From assembly GCA_964035575.1 (NCBI GenBank), contig OZ037841.1, forward strand, positions 1,302,001-1,366,000: DNA of 64,000 nt, given 5' to 3'. This stretch comes from Rhynchopus sp. YZ270_cl-10. Taxonomy: Eukaryota; Euglenozoa; Diplonemea; Diplonemida; Diplonemidae. The translations under genes were made by a program, and so were the position numbers. The notes below the pieces were generated by a model. The model did no database searches. It was given only the letters and a program-made list of their open reading frames with translations, and was not told where the DNA came from. Below, piece by piece: positions 58,064 to 64,000 of the stretch. Every line of letters starts with the position of its first letter. Positions within the stretch are counted from its first letter, which is position 1.

Positions 58064-58122
58064 AATCACCCCACAAATCACCCCCATAGATCTTAACAAG
58101 TATCATCCACCAACAACTGACA

Positions 58123-59568
58123 ATGGCCTTCAACCCGTTCGATGCATTTGGACCGACACCACCGCCTGCTCTCTCTCTCTACGAGGGAGCAGATGGACAC
58201 ATACAAAACGGTGCAACAAACGGACACACAGACAACGGAACAGCAGACGAACACACACAGAACGGCGCAACTGACGGACACACACAAGCAGAAGAACACA
58301 TAGACAACGGCGCAACTGACGGACACACACAAGCAGACACACAAAGCGGCCCAACAAACGATGGCGAAGGAGACGGCTTCAACGAGATTTTGCTTGCCAC
58401 ACAGCAGCAGAGGGCAGAGAAGTTGCACACAGTCGCCACGACATTGCCGAAATGGCGCCTGTCGATTGTGTTTGCCCCAGGGGTGTGCCTCAAGAAATGC
58501 GTAGACGAGGTCAAGAACAGCAAGCCCTTATTGGTCCAGACCCCCGCCAACATGACCGCACTGCACAACAAGGTGGACGAGGTGATAAAAGCAAGGAGGT
58601 GGATCGCTGGGGCGAAAAAGTTTGATTTTTCTGCTTTTCGTTTTAAACAGGGACAAGAGGGGGAATGGGAGGAAGTTTTGGGGACTGAACTTTGGGAGCA
58701 CGTGGCTGGATGTGATACACAAATTTGTGTGGAGGTCACTGTGAACCACGTTAGGAGCACGTCTTCCGCCCAGAGGGCAAACAGCGTTGCGGAAGCCAAC
58801 GCCGGGGGGAAGGTTAAAAAAACCCTGTCTGTGGCAAGTTACACGTCCCAACTTTGGGAACAGCTCGCCGACTCTGAGGTACTCGGAGAGTACTGGTCAA
58901 ACATTTTTTCCCCGGTTACCGCCACACAGCTCCAGTGCTACCACTGCAATGTGGTTTTCACGCCAACTCGTCAGAGAGATGGTCATGTTGAGTTTGCTAC
59001 CAAACTCCGAGCACATGTGGATGTTCACGCCAGGGAACTGGCAAAGACTTCGCTTGCCCGAGGAGCGGCTGTTCAGGCAGCTGCAACTCTGACCAGGCGC
59101 GAGGTTTCATGTGCAGACTTGTCTGCTACCCCTCTTGATGTTGCAGGCATCACCCTCCAAGAGGGTAAAAAGCTTCCCGTCTCCAAAATGGAGGCTCAAG
59201 CTGCTATTGCAGCTATGTTCGATGTGGCAAACCCAGTTTTGCCTTTCGAGGAAGCGCTGAAGCTTGCCCAGGAGGAGAACAGACCCAAGCATTTAGTAAT
59301 GCTTGCGGCTGACAATCCTCACAGCAAGGCCGTTCGTGCTAAGCTCGAGCGCCGAGTGCTTGCCGCTGAAGGAACAAGAGCTGTTGCGAAGCGGAAGCGT
59401 GATCGCGAAGAGGAGAACCAGGCTGATGTCCGCGCCAAGCGTTCCAAGAGAGCCAAGAAGCCAGCCGCTAAAGCGGCTGCTAAACCGGCTGCTAAACCGG
59501 CTGCTAAACCGGCTGCTAAACCGGCTGCTAAAGCGGCCGCTAAACCAGCCGCTAAGAGAACAAGGTAA
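58123..59568 (+). CDS. Uncharacterised nuclear-type protein with lysine/alanine tail
   Basis: 481 residues, family not recognised. Residues 20-85 are an imperfect GHTQNGATD-like repeat, polar and probably disordered. A middle region contains LLATQQQRAEKLHTVATT and WEEVLGTELWEHVAGCD. Around 270-304 is a zinc-finger-like CYHCNVVF with a later AHVDVH that could complete a C2H2 site with long spacing. Residues 420-455 are basic (KRKRDREEE, RAKRSKRAKK), and the end is KPAA repeats closing KRTR, like linker-histone or HU-type DNA-binding tails. I infer a nuclear, DNA- or RNA-associated protein. Partial inverted copies lie on both sides (57405-57935 and 59640-59905), so the locus has rearranged repeatedly, and mobile-element origin is possible. 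Confidence 0.7.
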   Translation: MAFNPFDAFGPTPPPALSLYEGADGHIQNGATNGHTDNGTADEHTQNGATDGHTQAEEHIDNGATDGHTQADTQSGPTNDGEGDGFNEILLATQQQRAEKLHTVATTLPKWRLSIVFAPGVCLKKCVDEVKNSKPLLVQTPANMTALHNKVDEVIKARRWIAGAKKFDFSAFRFKQGQEGEWEEVLGTELWEHVAGCDTQICVEVTVNHVRSTSSAQRANSVAEANAGGKVKKTLSVASYTSQLWEQLADSEVLGEYWSNIFSPVTATQLQCYHCNVVFTPTRQRDGHVEFATKLRAHVDVHARELAKTSLARGAAVQAAATLTRREVSCADLSATPLDVAGITLQEGKKLPVSKMEAQAAIAAMFDVANPVLPFEEALKLAQEENRPKHLVMLAADNPHSKAVRAKLERRVLAAEGTRAVAKRKRDREEENQADVRAKRSKRAKKPAAKAAAKPAAKPAAKPAAKPAAKAAAKPAAKRTR

Positions 59569-59569
59569 C

Positions 59570-59601
<32 letters not shown>

Positions 59602-59639
59602 AAAAAAGATATTACTGGGGGTAACTAGTTTTACATTTT

Positions 59640-59905
59640 TTCCCGGTTACCTTGTTCTCTTAGCGGCTGGTTTAGTGGCCGCCTTTGAGTCTGGTTTGGC
59701 GTCTGCCTGAGCAGCTTTCTTGACACGCTTGCAGCGGACATCGTTCTCCTCTTCGCGCTCACGCGTCCGCCCCGCAACTTTTCTTGTTCCTTCAGCGGCC
59801 AGTACTTGTGCCCTCTTGGAGGGTGATGCCTGCAACATCAAGAGGGGGTACAGACAAGTCTGCACATGAAACCTCGCGCTAAACTGGCCGCGAAGAGAAC
59901 AAGGT
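59640..59905 (-). pseudogene. Inverted partial copy of the 3' part of the 58123 gene
   Basis: The minus strand encodes VLAAEGTRKVAGRTREREEEN and an alanine/lysine tail ending KPAAKRTR, matching the last 80 codons of the neighbour with deletions. A short direct copy of the very end (CCGCTAAGAGAACAAGG-like) follows at about 59880-59905. Together with the 5' copy this makes a gene bracketed by its own inverted fragments. Confidence 0.75.
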
Positions 59906-60024
59906 AACCGGGGAAAAATATTTTTGAAAAAATAGATTCAGTCAGAGGGTATAACTTCACGACGGTGAAGTAAATGACATTAATTATGGACATCTTTTTT
60001 TTTTCTTTTTTTGTATGTCTATAT

Positions 60025-60646
60025 TGGGGTGATTTGGGGTCTTTTTTTTTCAGGACAATTCAGTGACAATTTCACTACCGATTCACATAAATCCACAAAA
60101 ATCCACACAAATTCACTGATGATGTACTTATGTACAGTGTTCATTTTCTTTTGAGTACGACAATGCGCTGCTGAACCGTCTCCACCCTCGCTGCGTGAGG
60201 ACGGCACCCCCTCCGAGGCCATAACCGTCCTGGTTTTTGTTCTCACTGTTCTCTGTGGTCACAGAAACCCCATAGCTTCTTCAGTACATTGGTGTTTCCA
60301 GTCAAAACACCACAATTTCATGCCAAGTTGGGTTTTCAGACTGAAATGACCTTGTTTACGGTATGGGTTCATATTTTGTGAAATGTAAGTCACTCAATTT
60401 TTGTCCATCTATCCGAATATGCCCCACCACAGCGCGGGATTGGCTCGGAAATGCCACAAAACACTGTTTTTTCACCCCAGACGTAACTATTTGAGGTGCG
60501 TTTTTTGGCCCGAAACACGATTTTTCAGATTTTTTTCCAAAAGTTAGCGCGAAGCCTGTGTCTTCTTCATAAATTCACAAAAAATCACAAAACCTGCACT
60601 AGCGTTTCGTGAATTGTCCTGAAAAAAAAGACCCCAAATCACCCCA
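60025..60646. mobile_element. 622-bp terminal-inverted-repeat element
   Basis: Left end TGGGGTGATTTGGGGTC, T-run, CAGGACAATTC; the right end is the exact inverse apart from the T-run length. Flanking TATAT on both sides (60020-60024 and 60647-60651) is a probable 5-bp target duplication. No coding capacity. Related termini occur at 57290 and 57947-58063, so the family is active or recently active here. Confidence 0.85.
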
Positions 60647-60994
60647 TATATAGCAAAAATACTTTACAAGTGCAATCCTTCGTACAAAGCAACTTATCAC
60701 TCTGCACGCGTACTTTTTTTTGAGATAAATAAAGGGTGAAATAAAGATTGATTGCGAGATTTTGGGACGGAGTTATTTGTGCTGGAAACAACAATTTATC
60801 AAAAAAAAAATGCCCCCACAGCGGCCAGGGCTCACATTATGTGTCAACCCGCTCAACGAGTTAAAGAGGTACCAGTCGGATCGCAAGACCCGGGTAGCCC
60901 ACACAGAACAACACGTGCCGCCAGGGCTAGTAACAACAGGCCTCCGCTAGGTACTAAAGTTCTGTTGATTGTCAACAGAACTTTTTGAAAATGG

Positions 60995-61027
<33 letters not shown>

Positions 61028-61451
61028 CTGCTGAGTGGTTCAGACCCGTTCTACCTGTCAAAAAAGCTCGGGAGAAGAAGATATGGAGAGGTGAGTGCTC
61101 AAACGTCCCAAAAAAGTCAAAATCGGGTGTTAGAAAAAAAAAAAAAGTTGCGTACCGTGCGCCTGCGGCGCGAGCAGGTACCCACTAACGTGGACCATCA
61201 ACAGAACTTTTTCAAAATCGGAAATCCTAGCGGAGAGCGTGAGTAACAAGCAAAAAAAAAAAAAAAAAATCAGCACACGCGGGCAAGAACACTATATATT
61301 TCGTGAGCGTAAAGGAGGACCTACGAGACTCTTTACAAATTAAAAAGCAGACAGACTTCTAAAAATTACAGGCCCGGGAGTGGAAGCGAGTGGATGACTG
61401 CAATGCAACAAACGGTCGTGATCTGATCAAGCGGAACGGATATATTTTTGA
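60647..61451. other. Intergenic, foldback-rich, no gene seen
   Basis: Includes a perfect 13-bp hairpin AAAGTTCTGTTGA/TCAACAGAACTTT (60956-60984), inverted CTCCGCTAGG/CCTAGCGGAG words (60944 and 61227), long A-runs, and the complement of the GCGCCGCAGGCGCACGGTACGC motif near 61150. No gene. Confidence 0.5.
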
Positions 61452-62149
61452 GGTGCTTGGCTTCGTACGCTCTCACACGGAACGTTTGCTTGATCGCCGT
61501 CGAAGACTCTGTTCCATCTCGGTCACTGTGTGCACTGCCAAACGAGTCGCGGTCAATGCCAATACCGTATTCTCCAAGACGTTGAAGCGCAGCTGTGAAG
61601 GCCGACTCGAAGTGAATTGCGTCGTGTGCCTGTTTTGCTCCGACAAACAATACATGCTCTTTCAACACGTCATCAGTGCTCACAAAACGAGCCGTCAAGT
61701 GCAGGTGCGAACGATTCCGACTTGCTGCAGCTGCGTCTGACTCGATCCCCGGTATCTCGCTACCACCGACTTTCTACGAACCAAAGGCACGGCGGACGAA
61801 AACACAGTCCCGCAAAAAGAGTTCGCGAAGCCCCAATACGCGGGATTCTCTTTTTGACAGCTTCCTGGTGCACCCCATGGCGTCAAGCAACTCGTTCACA
61901 GCTGCCATTGCGGTGGAGAAACACATGTAGCACAACAATATGCGCAAGAACTCTTCCGCGTAACCCAAAAGCGAGGAGGCAATCATCGCCATACTCAATC
62001 CAAGTATCATCGTACCGCACCTCAAATGTAAGAACCCCAAATCCGAGAATGCGCAACTCTCTCTTAACGCTTTTCAATCGCATCATCTATTTCGCACGTA
62101 ATTGTACAACGGGACAATATAATGATTTTGTCAACTAGTTATCTGATTG
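61452..62149 (-). pseudogene. Left-arm partial copy of the 62295 gene
   Basis: The minus strand matches the N-terminal 240 codons of the gene in the right arm (shared segments LRILGFGVLTFEVRYDD, YAEEFLRILLCYMCF, LKEHVLFVGAKQAHDA). It is not intact, and sequence beyond the arm is unrelated. Whether it is a decayed gene copy or a terminal repeat of an unknown element cannot be told from the window. Confidence 0.7.
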
Positions 62150-63012
62150 TAATAGTGCAAACCCGTAAATTACCAACAAAAAAGATCTCGGTAGGTGAAA
62201 AAAAAAAAAAAAGATTATCATCCCATTATTTTTTGCACTACCTCCTATGTATCACACCATCACAATCAGATAACTAGTTGACAAAATTATTATAATGTCC
62301 CGTTGTACAATTACGTGCGAAATAGATGATGTCATTTTTGTCATGCGATCGAAAAGCGTTACTTGCCTCAAGAGAGAGTTGCGCATTCTCGGATTTGGGG
62401 TTCTTACATTTGAGGTGCGGTACGATGATACTTGGATTGAGTATGGCGATGATTGCCTCCTCGATTTTAGTTCAGCTCGAGTTAAGCTGAACCGGTTGGG
62501 TTACGCGGAAGAGTTCTTGCGCATATTGTTGTGCTACATGTGTTTCTCCACCGCAATGGCAGCTGTGAACGAGTTGCTTGACGCCATGGGGTGCACCAGG
62601 AAGCTGTCAAAAAGAGAATCCCGCGTATTGGGGCTTCGCGAACTCTTTTTGCGGGACTGTGTTTTCGTCCGCCGTGCCTTTGGTTCGTGGAAAGTCGGTG
62701 GTAGCGAGATACCGGGGATCGAGTCAGACGCAGCTGCAGCAAGTCGGAATCGTTCGCACCTGCACTTGACGGCTCGTTTTGTGAGCACTGATGACGTGTT
62801 GAAAGAGCATGTATTGTTTGTCGGAGCAAAACAGGCACACGACGCAATTCACTTCGAGTCGGCCTTCACAGCTGCGCTTCAACGTCTTGGAGAATACGGT
62901 ATTGGCATTGACCGCGACTCGTTTGGCAGTGCACACAGTGACCGAGGTGGAACAGAGTCTTCGACGGCGATCAAGCAAACGTTCCGTGTGAGAGCGTACG
63001 AAGCCAAGCACC
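61452..63012. repeat. 1.5-kb inverted repeat (arms about 700 and 750 bp)
   Basis: 61452-62149 and 62262-63012 are inverted copies separated by a 112-bp spacer. Identity is high, with two short insertions in the right arm. The right arm contains the first 240 codons of the reading frame that runs off the window; the left arm ends abruptly inside that coding sequence at GGTGCTTGGC. Such an arrangement can arise from foldback gene duplication or be one end of a larger element. Confidence 0.92.
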
Positions 63013-64000
63013 GCGTGAGCAGCATTTTTGAATATATCTGTACCAGAAATGGATGGCTAGTTCGTGACGGTCAGACCGCGAGCACTCTCTCCCATCATGT
63101 GGTACTGTGGGCACTGTTTTGGGCGGCAAACGAATCGCTCAAAGCTTGGCTTTTGCGGTACCACGATCTGCATATCAGCAGTGACCTTCTGTGGGAGAAA
63201 GCAGCAGGAGTACGCTTTGGCGGCGTCGGGGCTGCTTCTGTCATTGCCTGTCATCCAGTTAATGGTAAAACTCTTCTTGAATGGACTTTAAAATACGTAG
63301 AGCTCTTTCCCAGAGGGCACGGACAAGGATCTTCGGTCTCTAAGTTTCTGGTGTACTTCGACTCACAAAAAATATCCGAAGTGAAGAGAATGCATGACGC
63401 ATACAACCTCACCTTTTGTGGATCGGCAGAGCGCGCTTCGAACATCACTAGGAGTAAAGAGAGAACGTTGAGAACATTAGTTTCGTTTTGGACTGAACTT
63501 GCATCGAAGTTTGCTCACGTGTATCAGAATCCTCAAGACGTACTTCACAACGGCCGTGTCGTCAAGAACGCGTGGCTTGACGCAGATGTCACGAGAGTAC
63601 AGGAAGACGCAGTTGGGCGAAAGGTGTCGCTCTCGAAGGTTGTTTCTCCTTTGCTGAACCCGTCTTCTTTTCTGTGGCAAAACACCGAGACTTCTCGTTC
63701 GCAGATCCCATCTGATCTCCTTGGTGGGGGGTATCGTGAGTTCCTTCCTTGCAAGGGCAGGAGGCCGAACGATTATTCCGCTCCCCTGGAACTGCCAACT
63801 GATTCTGACACGAGCACTCCTGTGGGATTCGTCCGGGAAATGGCGTTCAGGGCACTCCTCATCACCCTCCGAGAGTTGGACGATTTCTGCAACTTCAAGG
63901 AAGAAGACTTGGACGTGAGACTTCCTCACAACTTTTCTCCTGAAGTCTCGGAGGGCGTTTGTTCAACAATACGTAAAGTGTTGGCAAACGTGGGTCACAT
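62295..64000 (+). CDS. Long unrecognised protein, runs off the window end (partial)
   Basis: From the ATG at 62295 the frame stays open for 568 codons to the last base of the window, with no stop. I do not recognise the family. The N-terminal 240 residues are duplicated in the inverted left arm; segments include CEIDDVIFVMRSKSV, LRILGFGVLTFEVRYDD, CTRKLSKRESRVLGLREL and HLHLTARFVSTDD. The later part contains WLLRYHDLHISSDLLWEKAA, KFLVYFDSQKISEVKRMHD and a STPVGFVREMAFRALLITLR stretch. It is not low-complexity, and codon use looks ordinary, so coding is likely. No zinc finger, membrane segment or ATP-binding loop was seen. It could be a host gene or a protein of a large inverted-repeat element. 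Confidence 0.75.
   Translation, partial: MSRCTITCEIDDVIFVMRSKSVTCLKRELRILGFGVLTFEVRYDDTWIEYGDDCLLDFSSARVKLNRLGYAEEFLRILLCYMCFSTAMAAVNELLDAMGCTRKLSKRESRVLGLRELFLRDCVFVRRAFGSWKVGGSEIPGIESDAAAASRNRSHLHLTARFVSTDDVLKEHVLFVGAKQAHDAIHFESAFTAALQRLGEYGIGIDRDSFGSAHSDRGGTESSTAIKQTFRVRAYEAKHRVSSIFEYICTRNGWLVRDGQTASTLSHHVVLWALFWAANESLKAWLLRYHDLHISSDLLWEKAAGVRFGGVGAASVIACHPVNGKTLLEWTLKYVELFPRGHGQGSSVSKFLVYFDSQKISEVKRMHDAYNLTFCGSAERASNITRSKERTLRTLVSFWTELASKFAHVYQNPQDVLHNGRVVKNAWLDADVTRVQEDAVGRKVSLSKVVSPLLNPSSFLWQNTETSRSQIPSDLLGGGYREFLPCKGRRPNDYSAPLELPTDSDTSTPVGFVREMAFRALLITLRELDDFCNFKEEDLDVRLPHNFSPEVSEGVCSTIRKVLANVGH

Noticed and set aside
60830-60945. Structured RNA gene near 60.85-60.95 kb
   Set aside because: The GC-richer block contains a few short inverted words but no consistent fold or recognisable family.
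1-64000. tRNA or rRNA genes
   Set aside because: No B-box-like GGTTCGAATCC word in a cloverleaf context and no rRNA core sequence was found by eye.

Overview
The window is nuclear DNA from a unicellular eukaryote, not a prokaryote. One gene (HIT family, 45.5-46.2 kb) has a clear GT-AG intron, the intergenic DNA is full of homopolymer runs, minisatellites and foldback elements, and the proteins include an ER/Golgi mannosidase-like protein, a Ca2+-regulated mitochondrial carrier and a NACHT/WD40 giant. Every confidently called gene lies on the + strand, most are uninterrupted, and starts are often preceded by long pyrimidine tracts, some ending in AG. That one-way layout resembles Euglenozoa (diplonemid-like) or another protist with trans-splicing, but no spliced-leader gene is visible, so the lineage is only a guess.

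Layout. 0-20 kb is gene-poor: three related CTGGGTA-type minisatellites, a duplicated 1.4-kb segment, a 2.85-kb inverted-repeat element with a 390-bp relative nested inside it, fragments of a tyrosine-recombinase element, a Mutator-like foldback element carrying a GGCATGAT minisatellite, and a Helitron Rep fragment. 21-37 kb holds metabolic or housekeeping genes: a GH3 beta-xylosidase-like enzyme, a GH47-like type II membrane protein whose catalytic motifs look degenerate, an ankyrin/DUF4246-like protein, a phytanoyl-CoA-dioxygenase-family protein and an EF-hand mitochondrial carrier. 38-56 kb is a run of repeat-domain proteins: ubiquitin-like+LRR, ubiquitin-like+WD40 (two genes and a duplicated tail), a HIT hydrolase, an atypical protein kinase, and a 1745-residue protein with an N-myristoylation signal, ankyrin-like region, ADP-ribosyltransferase, NACHT ATPase, pentapeptide-like region and 14 WD40 repeats. 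57-64 kb holds a lysine/alanine-tailed nuclear-like protein flanked by inverted partial copies of itself, several terminal-inverted-repeat elements, and a 1.5-kb inverted repeat from which a long unrecognised reading frame runs off the window end.

Two signals stand out. The 38-56 kb locus looks like an NLR-type sensing/effector neighbourhood (STAND ATPase with an ADP-ribosyltransferase, beside ubiquitin-like/repeat fusions and a kinase). Second, at least eleven short + strand hairpins are scattered through the intergenic DNA. They share a stem / 2-nt 3' bulge / stem / AGAG-type loop plan, their stems vary while pairing is kept, and most sit between an upstream AG and a downstream pyrimidine tract ending in AG. 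This looks like an RNA element tied to transcript processing.
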